Below are positions 1 to 23,600 of a stretch of 64,000 bases of DNA, one piece after another. Source of the stretch: Glandiceps talaboti. Lineage: Eukaryota > Hemichordata > Enteropneusta > Spengelidae. The number at the start of each line of letters is the position of its first letter. Position 1 is the first letter of the stretch. Location of the stretch: contig NC_135563.1 in assembly GCF_964340395.1 (NCBI RefSeq), positions 13,271,651 to 13,335,650 of the forward strand, read 5' to 3'. The notes beneath the pieces were generated by a model that had not been told where the DNA came from, did no database searches, and saw nothing but the letters and a program-made list of their open reading frames with translations. Made by a program: the position numbers and the translations under genes.

Positions 1-2883
1 GCACGACATGTGCAAGCCCTACGCTATTGGGTCAATATTGACCAAAATGCACCAGGCAGTTATATCTGTGAAATTTATATATTTGACATAGTTACGAGTG
101 ATAATTGCAAATATCTAAACGGGGAAGGGAGGAGGGGAAGGGGGGAGAATGTGAACATGGCAAGTGATCGTGACACACTGAACTGAAATAATGGCAAATT
201 CAGGTTTCAGTAGATAAAAGCAACACACTGTTATAACTTGGACTATTTCATGAATACTGTACTAGTAAAAATCCATTTTAAACGAGAACAATGTGGATAT
301 TGTTACTCGATTAGCTAAGGACAACATGCAAATCATCCAAGCTGGGCTTTGTAACTCGTCGGATCCTTTTTGGTCAGTAGCTCATTGAAATGTGTCGCAA
401 ACAAATATCCAAAATTGTTCATTTCCAGGGTGTATAAGATAGTGCCCATTATTGTTTTCATTCCCTGGAATTCTTTACTTTTTATTCGCCTTTGTTTGGA
501 GTATGCATAGCAATGAGCTCATTTGCATATCGGTGATCCATTATCTTTATAAAGATCTATTTTGCATAATTAACTCTGATGGCATTCAAATTAGCTCATT
601 GCATGGTTTTCTTAAATATACGTTTGCATATCGAGCTAGTCGATGACTGCACTCTCTCAACTGTTTCAAATATGCAGAGTCATTTTACACATTAGCGTCA
701 CAACACTGCCCATCTGCAAGACACATACTCTTTAGTATATCATAGCCGTCTCATAGGTTTCTCACACGACATCTAAGTGCTGGTACATATAGAAGTTACA
801 CAGACACCCTCACTCACATATAACACATAGACTAGACACCATACTAAAGGTCCCATGGACAAAATCCATGAAACCAGAAATAAAAGACAAGTGAGAGAGT
901 TGATAGTTTTCATTTCAAAACTCAACTTCATTGGGTTCATATGCCTAGATGCAATTTTGGTGAAAATACATCAACCATTTTATAACAACACTACATAGCA
1001 AGGAACCGTGGGAAAAAAACAACAAAGAGAAAAAAAACGAAAGGAAACGACAGAAACAGCAAAACGAGATCAAAGCATATCAATGGTGCAGCCCAAACGT
1101 GTTGAACTCAGAAACACATCAACGTGATAGTGATATCTGAACAATTTGAATAATATATAAAAATATAAATATATAATATATATAGCCTGGCGCCCTCTAG
1201 TGTTCTCTAGAATAATATTTACCAGTGCTAGCTAGCTAGTATGTACATAAAATGTTTTTTAAGGGTTTTGAACTTTGAACTTTGACCCTAATAAACTGTG
1301 AAACCTGTGTGACTTTTTAAGGCACTGGCATCTCCAGATATTTAACATACCAAATGTACAATGCAATTCCTTGCGACCGACGAGTGGGTGAAATAACAAA
1401 TTTAAATAAGTATTATTTTCCAAGCAAAATTTCCAAACTACTATATCGTCAGCATGTAAGACAATGATAAAGTTGCTTGGAAAGTGATAATATAGTGTGT
1501 GCTTTTTTTTCAAAGGTTTTATACAATGTGTTGATTTATAAGAAAAATGTTTACATCTCTTATATACACAAATATATAATAGGAAACAAAAAAGTGGAAC
1601 ATCCAAAAATTATGCAGTTAATATGATTAATCATGCCAACATATTACAGCATACTACTACGGTGATGACAGGCGCGACGAGCAAGCACAGCAATATGTAC
1701 GCATGCGCTGCGTTTATGCAAATCTTTTAATTCTGGGGCCAGGATTTCAAGAAGACGTACGTACGATAAATGTTTGTAGTTGAGAAATTTTGGGAATATT
1801 TTGGCAGTTACTTGTGATACGAGGTAAATGGAACAATTTTGTCTTACAACAATTAATTATCAGGATAAGCCCATCCATTTTTCACTCATGATTGGCAAAA
1901 TTTGTAGTTATTGATATATATTTTATTTTTTTTCATTTGTGACTCCTGTAAAAATGGGTCACATGTAGATTTGATTTTAAATGGGTCGTATTGTTACAAA
2001 AAAGAGTTTACGTTATATGAACGATCAGCGCCATTTGTCAATAAAATAAGTAAGTTTAACGAACGCAACAACTCAAACAAAATTTCGTCAAGTAGTTTTG
2101 TCAAAGAAAGCGAATGTCATCCTGAAGTCTATAACTCAATGTTAAGGTCAAAATGAGACATTCTTGTCGAAAACTGTTAATTTATTCAGATCGGGCCACT
2201 TGGCAGAGAAAAGAAAAAGGACTATATGAACGAGGCGTTACAAAATAAACTGGAATGACCAGCCTTTGTATAAATATATGAACTGACTTCATTGACAATT
2301 ATATTTCTTGGTGGCAGCATGGAACTAATGTAATAAAAGCCGGGTTTAGTAAAACTTCCATTGCCAACAATGCCACTACTTCGTCAATATATATATATAA
2401 AAAAACATTTATGACCAATCGTATTTCATAATTTCCTTCATAAAATAAAATAAAATATTGGTCAAAATAGTGTAAATGCTTAAGCGTGTTGGGGAGAAAC
2501 CAAAGTTGAGTCTCAACAACAAATATCGGTTTATAGCATTGCTGATGTCAAAATCAAATATTTCACCACGTCACCAGTTGATACGACTATGCCTGTGTAT
2601 CACCTGGTGGGTTTCGGTGTTGTCAATATATCTTTCACAAAATCTTCATACTTTGCGACTGCGTCATGAAATTTGGCAGTGAATGAGGTATGGGGTTGTG
2701 GGCCGCGGGGAAAAGGCTTCCTTTTCAAGCATTTTGTTGAAGCTCTGAAATGTAAACAATATGAAATTCTGCCCGTTACAGTGCAATATATACAAAACGC
2801 ACACCTTTGAACACGGAAATGTTAATACTATGCATATATGAAGGAACGGCACAACGTTTAAAGAAAGCCTTAATTATGCATAA

Positions 2884-2914
<31 letters not shown>

Positions 2915-3976
2915 GTACTCTGAAGCAGTTATCTATCGAATCTAAAATACTAAACACACTATGTTTCCAAAAATGCATATCGTACAAGTTATAATTCATA
3001 TACATGTAGACGCTGAACCGCCATCGCCACTCAAAAGATGACTCTGAAAGCGAGCAACTCGATAATTCCAGCAATTTCTTTTTTAAGCATATTACATTTT
3101 TTTACAAAAGTAAACGCATAAAATATACCAACACGTATCTGAAACCAATGCCAATTCAGTCATATCGAATCTCTGAACAATTTTCGAGATATATCGAAAC
3201 AATAAAACTCAAAGAAAAAAAAAACGTAAGAGCGTCATTCTCTAGGTAATATATTATAAATTATTCATAAATTATGTAGTCAAAGGTCAGTATAATATTC
3301 CTGAGATAATGAGGTTCACATATGCAATCAAAAACGAATACATTCTCTTTCAAATATTAAACTATTTAAATGTGTTCACACACAAAAAAAAACATAATCA
3401 CAAACAACATTTTGTTTGTGACATAGTCTTCTCTTGCGTAAACTTGATTTGCAGTCCAAATCACGCCGTGATATTGCAATCCAGGTCACGTGACGTACAA
3501 CTTTTCATTGTAAACAAGATGAAAAGGAAGTCCAAAGTTATACGCTTTGCATAGTACATGCTATAAGCTAAACTGGCTGTAGAGATATGCAAATCCAAGA
3601 TATGAAAACCGGAGGTTCTACACACGGTGGAAAAAGTACTGTATATTGTATAATTTTCTATTAATATCATACATTGCACCATGGATTCTGCTTCCGTCAA
3701 ACACACAAGTAGAACGACGATTCGGCTTTTAACCAATCAGATGTTGGAGACCGTCCCCAAGTGAATCCAGCCTCACGCAAGTCTCAAGGAATGTCCACGG
3801 TCTGGATCATTGGGATGGTTACAAATCTTTGTATCGTGCGTGTTTCTTGCGTTCAATTTAACAGCAGCGGAAGACGAGAACAAAATGTTAGGATCCGTGA
3901 ACTCCGGCCCACTAGAAAACTTTCAGTTGAGAATGCTGTGTAGAAAGTCCATTTCACAAGACATAGTGTGTGTGAA
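1..3976. other. Region downstream of MMP21, no gene recognised
   Basis: AT-rich sequence with an (AAC)n tract at 2887-2914 and several TTTGCATA octamer-like sites between 520 and 630. Short open frames here (the longest about 90-115 codons) show no family resemblance. No 3' end of a left-hand neighbour gene was found. Confidence 0.6.
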
Positions 3977-14308
<10,332 letters not shown>

Positions 14309-14324
14309 TTTGATAGGTCGTCAG

Positions 14325-14354
14325 CAATGTCAGGGTCACTCACTCAAATTTATA
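14325..14354 (-). promoter_or_regulatory. Candidate TATA/Inr core promoter of MMP21
   Basis: On the minus strand TATAAATTTG begins at 14354. A CATT initiator-like site lies 26 bases further on, with A at 14328, which is normal TATA-to-start spacing. This would give a 5' leader of only about 20 nt before the ATG at 14308. A second TATATAAA (14499-14492) offers an alternative start with a leader of roughly 160 nt. Both are sequence matches only. Confidence 0.35.
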
Positions 14355-17300
14355 GCCAAGCCTTTCTTCTAAGTTTCAACTTAACACCTCTCAGGTGGTC
14401 TAAGTCTGACTGTTCTTTCCTGTACTGAGCTCTGTGACAGTCACTCACTGCTGCCAAAATAGAAAGCAATAATCAAAGCTGTGGGCACAAATTTATATAG
14501 ACATCATAGAATAAGCTTGTTAAGAAGTGGGTTCACGTGTTGGTTCGTCTTCTCTAACACCCGTAACGCCACACGACTGTTCCAGTTCGGTACGATGGCG
14601 TCAAGTAATGTTCCAATTCTAAGTAGCTGCAGCAATTTGAAGCGTTTGGCCGTCTCTCACTTGTTGTCAGCGCCGTGTAAGAGAGCATTTCAAGTGACAC
14701 AAGTAGTTAGCTATGTGCATCTGTTCTCCCCGGCCTGACTATCCAGAAACGGAGTCCCACTTGTTCTATATCGATAGCGTCAGCGACAGCGTCAACTGTT
14801 GAATGGAAAGAAACTCGAGTTAGTTAATGAACAAGGCTCACTTACAATAAGTGTGGCGTGATAACACGGCATGGCATTACCCAAAACCAAGTCTATGGAT
14901 GGTAGCCAGTGAAGAAAGAACCACTACACACCACTGCTATACGCTGAAATACTCACCCTGCCTAGAACCGCCAATAAGACATGCGATCATTTTGAGCTCT
15001 TTAGTATACTTTTTCGCGCAGGCGATTCGCAATTCTGAAAAGGTAAACAAGTTGGCTTTAGACTAATATACACACAATGCTCGCTGTACTTGTGTTGACA
15101 ACATACCACTCAACGGCGAGAAAAAAGCTCGACAAACCGAACTGTCTGATATACGAGAAGTGCGTCAATTATCATGACAAAGACAAGCGAGACAAAAAAT
15201 TGAACTTCTTAGCAAAACAGGAGCAAAGCTTTACAAAATACAAAGCGAGAAATCTCTGTTTTCACGTACGTATTCATCCCCGGCTGGCTTTGAATTCCGC
15301 AAACCCATGATACACACATATAGCACACTAAAGACGTCCGTCCCACACCACGTATGATATAACGATAAGCGGGCCAAACCCGAGGTTACAAGAAAAATAA
15401 TACTATGATAACCTGAACAATCTCGAATAATTGTCATTGAATTCACTAAAGGTTGTGTTCGTTCATCAATGTTTTCTGATATCCCACCACCGCGGTTCTT
15501 CTGTAGGGCGGTTGTAGCTTCTATACGGTAAGTTCATTCAAATATAGTGTCGCTCTTTTACGCTTTACCTGGTTTATTCTCCAATGAAGTTACACTGAAT
15601 AGGAGAGTACGGGTGACTCAGCATTGGTATGTCAAACAATGAGTTGCTGAGAGGGTGCAAGCTTTTAATAACCAAAACGATCTTCCCAATACCTGTGTTG
15701 GCTCTCACAATACTTGCCGACTGCCGGTCGAAAAATATGTGGTAAAACAGATAGCTGCACTTGGGGGCTTTTTCAGTTGTCAGTGTCAACAATTTGTGGC
15801 GTGTCTGCTTGGGTCTACGTTTGTACTTTGGTGGTATCAAGCCACCCTACACAAAGCTAGCTTCAGGTATGCGCTTTCGCTACACAAGGTCGATTTTACA
15901 GGCCTCTCACTGGTGGTTTATTTAGAACCTAATATCGTGGCTAAATCGGCATTCACATCATGCCATGTTTGACTCTCTCGCCATAGACGGCGCGATTCAC
16001 GGCTGAATGGACAGCTTAGGTCCACCGGACTTTTCACAGACGGAAAGCAAATAGGGAGAATTTACGCGTAATATCCTCATTTGACAGTTGATAAAAGTGA
16101 TGTGTCGGGAGCCAGAGCAATTTTCTACTACTTGTATGATACAGAACGCCCAAATACGTTGCAAAGAAAACAATTTACACTTAAAGTGTATTACATGTGT
16201 AGGAACCCCGTCTCACACAATACCTGTATTTATTATAATTATCTACCTTTCTTAGAGCTCTCATACATTTTGTTGAGCTTGTTGAACCAGAGTCAAAATG
16301 AAATGACCCATCCGGAAGAACACAATTTGTGCATAAGTAAATCAGCAACAAAACCGATTTGTTTGCTTCACACAGTAGTGATAGCGCCTAACATTGAGAA
16401 ACCGAAGGACATCCGTGATTTTACAGAAAAAATCGGGCAAAAAGAGGAACAAAAGGTGAAAGGGGATTTCGACGGAATAACAATAAAATTTCGTCTTTAG
16501 AATGCATGTACATTCTCACGTCGGTTAGTAGTGCGGTTAGGTTCAATTCTTGCGAACGTGTAGGTATAGAGCAAATAGTACCGACGTCACTGGCCACCAT
16601 TCAAGTCTTAAAGACAGTGAATCACATTCAAAGATACCAATGGCCAAAACCTAACACAAGCGAACTTGAATAGTCAAGTCACTTCACATTCAGTGTTGAT
16701 TTGGGAACATGTATTCTATTGTGGTAGCAATTATTACACGTTCCTTTCCTGTTAGGTAAACAGCGGTTAAAACCATTGATTTCTTCATAAAATGAAATTT
16801 AAAAAAATACCATAATACAGCGACTATCGTACAAACTATCTTGTGGTGTGGGGTGTGGTAGACCGCCGAGCTTTCTAGAAATACAAACGGTGATTCGTTG
16901 CCATTTATTTAATGTTAATACTCAGCGGCAAAACAGATCAATTTTTCTTGTAGTCTATATTGATTACAGCTTAGACTTGGGAAGATAGTGACCCCCTGGA
17001 CATTGTATACAGCGGGTTACCATAAATAAATGACTAAATACGAAAGTGAAAACAAAAAAGTCATATTAAGGTTTGTCTATAGAATTGAAAGGCATATGGG
17101 ATTACAAGGCTTCAAATAGAACCAACTGTTAATCCTGGTGATTACATCGGATTTAGGGTGTGCGCGATCACTACTTTTCTCGGCAACTAAAACGCTGGCT
17201 TAAAAAATTGCAACATCATCCTGTACTTTGAAGCAATGCATCATGGGTGAAATATTATCCCAGGGGATGTGAACAGATGTGATGGGTAGAAATGGAAAAG

Positions 17301-17455
17301 AGGTTCGTTATGAAAACTAAAACGTTACTAATTGATGACCAAGATTTCCTAAAAGTGCTGAGAAAACTGTTAGAAAGATGTGAAGAGAGTAGGATAACAC
17401 GATATGCAGGTTCACGGCATCTCACAACAATCTAAACAAATTCATGCTAAAATAC
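14355..17455. other. Upstream flank of MMP21, no certain gene
   Basis: Probable promoter-proximal region. It contains a small plus-strand frame at 14595 (listed) and two open frames (15655-15972 and 16081-16500) without recognisable similarity; the second has no ATG near its start. No repeats stand out. Confidence 0.5.
14595..14738 (+). CDS. Small plus-strand frame with presequence-like N terminus, uncertain
   Basis: ATG in a fair context (ACGATGG) opens a 47-codon frame. The first 33 residues (MASSNVPILSSCSNLKRLAV...) are rich in Ser, Leu, Lys and Arg with no Asp or Glu, as in mitochondrial targeting peptides. A donor-like GTAAGA at 14677 could end a first exon at 14676. It starts 287 bp upstream of the MMP21 ATG on the opposite strand, so a divergent promoter is conceivable. 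No downstream exon was found, and chance is the more likely explanation. Confidence 0.15.
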   Translation: MASSNVPILSSCSNLKRLAVSHLLSAPCKRAFQVTQVVSYVHLFSPA

Positions 17456-17610
17456 GAGTGAGTGAGTGAGTGAGCCAGCGAGCGAGCGGGTGAGTGAGTG
17501 AGTGAGTGAGTGAGTGAGTGAGTGAGTGAGTGAGTGAGTGAGTGAGTGAGTGAGTGAGTGAGTGAGTGAGTGAGTGAGTGAGTGAGTGAGTGAGTGAGTG
17601 AGTGAGTGAG
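17456..17610. repeat. (GTGA)n microsatellite
   Basis: About 38 units of GAGT, with imperfect copies (GAGC, GGGT) at the left end. It gives an open frame of repeated Ser-Leu-Thr-His on the minus strand that is not a gene. Confidence 0.97.
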
Positions 17611-20600
17611 CTGCGACAGTCAGTCAATTTCAATCGCATAAAATAATTCAATGTGTAACAGATCATTGGAAACAGAGATTCACACTCGCAACGCCACAAA
17701 CCACCAGTTGAGACATCAAAAACACGGCCCGGAACGAAACAAATATATCACATCATATTACTTCCTCAGACTCTCGGTGAAAATGTTAGTCTACCTGCAA
17801 ATCAGAGTTCCCGACCGGCAGTCAAACTTGAGACCGAAAATTGTCGACTGTTAACTTGACTGTGATAACCGGTGAAAGCTACGCATGAGAATGACAGTGA
17901 CTAGTACACGTAGCTCGTAAAACGTCGTACAAACTCGTGCGTAACTCGTAAAACTTCGTACCTCTCGGCGACTCCGAAGTGACATCGTGACAAGTAACAG
18001 TTACTTAATTAAGTAAACAACATTCCCCCTGTGCCTATAAACTTTGGTTTTTTGAACAATGGTCACGCAGACGTGTCGGGAGAGACACACTCTCATACAA
18101 TGTAAGACTTCACAAAATGAAACAATTAAATGGTATGAATGCTTGCTGTGACATCTAACTGACCAACGGGCTGCCAAAAATGTGTTAAATTTCGTAAAAG
18201 TGTCCTAAAAATACGAGAACAAAAGAAAAGTTCATTCGCAATAATGAGTCACTTGGGTGGGTCACAAGTTGTCACGGAATATAGTCTTTATTTGCGAGAA
18301 AATCTATTGTTTGACACGGAATTTGGTACATTGGAAATAGCCATTACAACGTTGACAACGACCTAATGACGAACACGGTAAATCAGCACCTTACCCTGTT
18401 ATGACATATGCCTGATAGAAGATAAAGAATTTACTGTGGGTGGTCGATAGGTTTTCCACGCCCATGTCAACTCAGTTTTAGGTAACTAAATATGCAAAAT
18501 TTCGAAGTGGAGAAGACCATTTCCAGGCTTTGTTCTATTCCAGAGTTGGAGTATCCTCCGGCATGGTATAACCGGAAAAAAACGCACTTTTCACAGCGGT
18601 TGTTTTCGTCTTAGAAATTGTCACGGCGTCTAATTGCGTGATGAACAGGAAAACAGTAAAACAAATTTGTAAAAGAATGAGAACAGTTACTCATTTACCT
18701 TTTATCTTTGAAAAGCCATTCTTAACTCTTCCTATGTGTTCTCTCTCTCTCTCGCTCTCTTCGCGATTGGATAAGCGCACCAGTGACACGCGGAATGTGG
18801 GGCCTATACCACCACTTGTTTGAATGTCAACACGATTCGATTTTTATGACGGGAAAGTTCACCGTATGCATGTACACACGGAGTATGACGTTGGAAAGAA
18901 AGGGGCCCTGGATATTGGCAAATTAACAAATTGGGTATTCGAATTGTTTTCATTTTACAATCAAATGTTTTTTCAACAACATGATCATGTGTGAAGTCAA
19001 TATTGACGAGGAGATAAATGCATGATCCGATGACACCTCCGTTACTCCGGAAACAGGTGACACACGAAAATTTCAACAACGCGCACGCATACTTCAAATT
19101 TGTCAACTCGCAACGATGTACTTTGTTAGAAATCACGCGTTATTTTGACTGAAAGACTGTTCAGCTTTGTTATCGATTAACTATAACGTATCTCAGACTT
19201 AGTAACCTCCGTTGTCATGTGATACCAAATTGAATGCTGAATTTAAGATGGAAATGATTTGACAATAGGTTCTTCTTTATGCGTGTATACATTTTAATTA
19301 AAGATTTAAACCAAGAAAGATGAAACTATCACGAACATGCATTATGACATTGGAATTTCAAAAATAAAAATGCTTTGACTGAAAATGCCTAATAAGAAGG
19401 AATGTTGAATACAAAAATTACATAACCGTTGTATGTAGAATGTAGACAGTGGTAAGGCTGTGATTTGCTCCTGTCACATTTGTAAACTCACTTCTCGCTT
19501 AAAGACAGTGTTTAACCGACGTTGCGAAAGGCCACAACAATATCATTAATTTTTTAAAGGAAAGCTTTTGGCAGATGTTAAGTTTTCATCAATGTTATTT
19601 GCATCCCTTTGCAGCTTTTCTCCAATTGTAATAAAGTATTTATGAATACAAAGTGTACATACAAAGAGTTCTTCTAAATCTTGAAACTTTCTCAGGGTGA
19701 AAAATACGCGACCAATGCAGCCACAGGTATGATAAGAGAATGAGTTTGTTAACCTAAGGGAATTTCATGGCACAAACTGAATGTTTACAGTCTGTCTGTT
19801 TAGTAATTTCAGCGCTTTAATTGGTAGTGGGTTTCTATCTGTTTGTGTGTTGCGTTGCAATTAAGACATTGATTATTTGCCTTGTATAACTACAGAACAA
19901 TAGCTTACAACTCGATGTTGTAAAGAACGAAACGGTCATGAGTCACGACAGATAAAAGGCTGCAAATGAAACCACTCTCAGCCGATTTAAAAGAAGAACT
20001 TGTACAACTCCCTTTAACAAATATAGCACCAGATCGCTATCATTAAAAACCTCGTAGACATTCAACAGTACCCGAGCGCCCCCAACAGTCGTTTATGTAG
20101 AACAGACAGTGTAAATATGGGTTTTTTTCGCTTTTAATTTTCCGTGTTCGGAAGAATCGAAACCTCTCCTTCTTGGATATTACTGTCGCCGCCACCTGTA
20201 CACGTAAAGTATTAGTACATGATCTTTAGCATTTGCTCAGAGGGGTTCACGGCAGTAATACGTAAAGAACACATTCGACTCCTTAGACCCAAAACAATGC
20301 GATAGAAAGCGCGACAGAAAACCATAGAAGTCTTGACCGATTACAATTGTGCGTAGATGTGTAAGACTCCTCTAAAACACCTGATCACTGTTTACCAACA
20401 CACACAAAAGTATACTTACTAAGGGAAAGGTAATCTTTCGTGAAAGCTTCTGTCTCTTGTTGCTAATCCTGGCTTTTAAAGAGTTTTAACTTCTTGGGCA
20501 AATCCGTGCGTCTCTTGTTTGACAATGTGCTAACATTACAGGTAATCTTGTTTCAATGCAAACCTGGTGTGTCGGCGGTTGTATCGCACGCAATTGTTTG

Positions 20601-23600
20601 CATATTGGTCATATTTCACTGAGAGGTGTGATCGTCTCCTACGATAATTACCGTTAAGTGGTTGATTTCGGAAGAATAGCATTTAATTACGTTAGTTGGT
20701 ACCGTTAATATTTACATGGGAACCCAATTAGACGCCGGCACATGCACTGCGCCCTCACACATGCATAGCAACGTGATTCAGGGATGCGACGCTACTTGCA
20801 TCTGTACTTTCATTTTTTTTGTTAAAACACGATTGTTTCAACACCCATCGTCACTAATATCGCGAGATAACTCGAGAAATATTGAGGTGGCAAGTGTAGA
20901 ACTGTTTCACAATTCAAAGACGTCACAAGTATGTGTTGGTACATGTACGTCACAGCGCTATAAACAAGTCAAATTGTCTTTATATCTCATAAAGTGAACG
21001 TAACATGAGCGTCATAAACTTGTTGCATCATGTGGCCAAAGTACCACTAAAAGACCCGTGACACATAGGTGAAACATTTCGTTATTAAAAAACACACTCA
21101 GATGAAGACGAGGCTGTACAGGACAAGGTATGAGTCTACATACGATATAAATTGCCGATCCACATGGTACATACAACATATTGTGGTTATTCGTTGCTAG
21201 GCGTGGCTTAGATTGATTTCTCACAGGACAGTTATCGAAACGATTTACAACATTGAAAAAGCGTGCAACACATGAAACATCAATTCTCTCTCCCCGTTTT
21301 TTCAATTTTCGGCTTTTCCGTTCTAATAATCCTCCTTTTCTAAGATAATCATTCTAGGCTAGGATTGATTGAACGCGGGTTCTCATTCAAACAGTAAACA
21401 GTAAGAAAAAAAAACCAAGTTTATTTCTTTGGTGAAATTAGAATAGCGCTACTTGACCATGGCGTTTTGGAGAGGCTTGGAGGAGCTTTCGTGCAAGTAA
21501 AACACATTGATGTATTTATATGTTAAGGTGAACGAAAACGGAAATTGGCAATTGATGCCAAGATCCGAATTGTTGTCTCATCAAAAGACGACGGTATATT
21601 TTAGAAGCGCGACGCACGACGCTACTTCAATTTGAAGCAATAAAGATATTTGGCTTTACGTTTTTTGTTACCATGGCCTCTTGTCGTGATACGTGCAGCG
21701 GTAGGTCCAAACTGCATTACACAATTGCACACTCGTGTTCAAAGACTCAACAATTATCCATGACGCCTGTTCAGTGCAACAAGAGCCACTCGGAAGATTT
21801 CAGACTTTCTCAGGGAAACAATACACGGAGGAAATCCAAGTTACCTTTCTCCTTGTCAAAGTCCGTGACGACCGGAACAGTATTTCACGCGAGGGATCAC
21901 TAACTTGTGAAAGTAGAGACGGTGTGTACAACATATCTTTGGCTGGTGTAGTAAACATAGAAGCAATGGTAAAAACTAACCCCATAGTGTCGAAAAGTGG
22001 CCTAGCGTCTATACATATTACAAGTGTTTGTTTCTGAAGACATTTTATTGCTAAAGCAACATAAATAATTGCGTCTTTACAAATACATCTACAAGTCTTG
22101 AAAACAAAACCGTTTCTAGAATTTCTTGATAAAGGACTTTGGTTGATTGATCTTGTAAACATATACAGTCGAGCTTAGAGAAACTTGCATTGATGCGTAA
22201 GCCGATTCCAAATTGACCTAAATTGGCAGAAATGTGTGTATGTCGGATAAGTGAAATGCGCCACGTTTGACACTTTGCAGCAATACCGCCGCCTTTAATT
22301 ATATAGTAGAGATGACCGAAGTTTGGATAGCGAGCTGAGAAGTAATTGTCTCGGAAGTGGTTTCAAAATTTGTTGCTAATGACTATTGAATAGAATTGTT
22401 GTCGTTGCTATTCACAAGGCATTCATTAGAAAATCTCTTGCAAGCAAAACAACTAATGGTTTTCTTTCTAATTCCCCACATTGTGTTCAGTAAAAAGACG
22501 TCAAAATTCACTATACTCTCCTTGAACCAACTCAATCGAGATGACATCTTAGTTTACCTTGATTACAGCTAAGTCGAAAGTCAAACATTTTCAGGAATAC
22601 CCGGAGGTGTCAAAAGTTTAAAAATAGTGTTGGTGTTGGGTCCAATATACGAAATGCTGGGCAAATAAACCTAGTTTAAATATTGCGACAAAGATGGCAG
22701 ACAGACCAGTGAATACAATCGTCTGTGCCGATACAAAGTTAGGAACTCTTATTAACTGTACAACTACATATTTTGAAAGTATATACAGTGACCCATTTAA
22801 ATTTGGTGTTATTCACGCCACACTTGGAAAAGGGACAAACGAACTTTTTTTAAATACATTGTTTACGGAATGGGTATGTTGGCAGAGTCGAACATTGAGG
22901 TAGGCCTAAAAGAAATTAAAACATCAGCGGGATTTATATGGATTCAGAGACATGGATTCAGAGACATGCGAAATGTAGTCTCACATCCCGTCGCCTTCAA
23001 ACAAATGTTTCAATAGCGGATAAGGCCCGCAAAGAACGTTTTCCTTGTCCCTTTGAAGTGATCCAATAGGCCGAGTTACTATTGTGTTGTCCAATGACAT
23101 TGTGCAATCCATTGTGGACGCCACCTATACTGTTACCTGCCGCTACGTTTTGTCGCTATCTATTCGCTCATTTGATACAATATTTCCTTCCTACCTACAA
23201 CGCCGACAAACACTCCCTCTAACAATTATAATTTCGATGGCGTAGGTTTACTTGCCTCAGCAAGTCCACACACATATGGAGTCACAAAAGAGAAATGTAT
23301 TTGTTATTGAGTGGCCCCTGAACGAACGTATATGCCAACGATAAACAATGTCCGCTGACAGTGCTTATTGTACTCCGTGACATACTGCCTGATGACCACT
23401 GCACACAATGTACAAAAATCGAAACTAATTATTGACCCCGCTTTTAAGAGCTATAGTCATAGAGTCGCATCTTGAGCGTTCGCTCGTAAACAGGGTAAAC
23501 AATTTAAAAGAAACAGAACAGAAAGTCTGGAAAATGGAGGCATTGACAGTAAGGGAAGAGAAGAAAGAGTAAACGCCGAAGGTGTAACTCTTTGATGATA

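Noticed and set aside
16081-16500. 139-codon plus-strand frame
   Set aside because: No ATG near its start, no motif, no plausible splice sites; kept only as a note.
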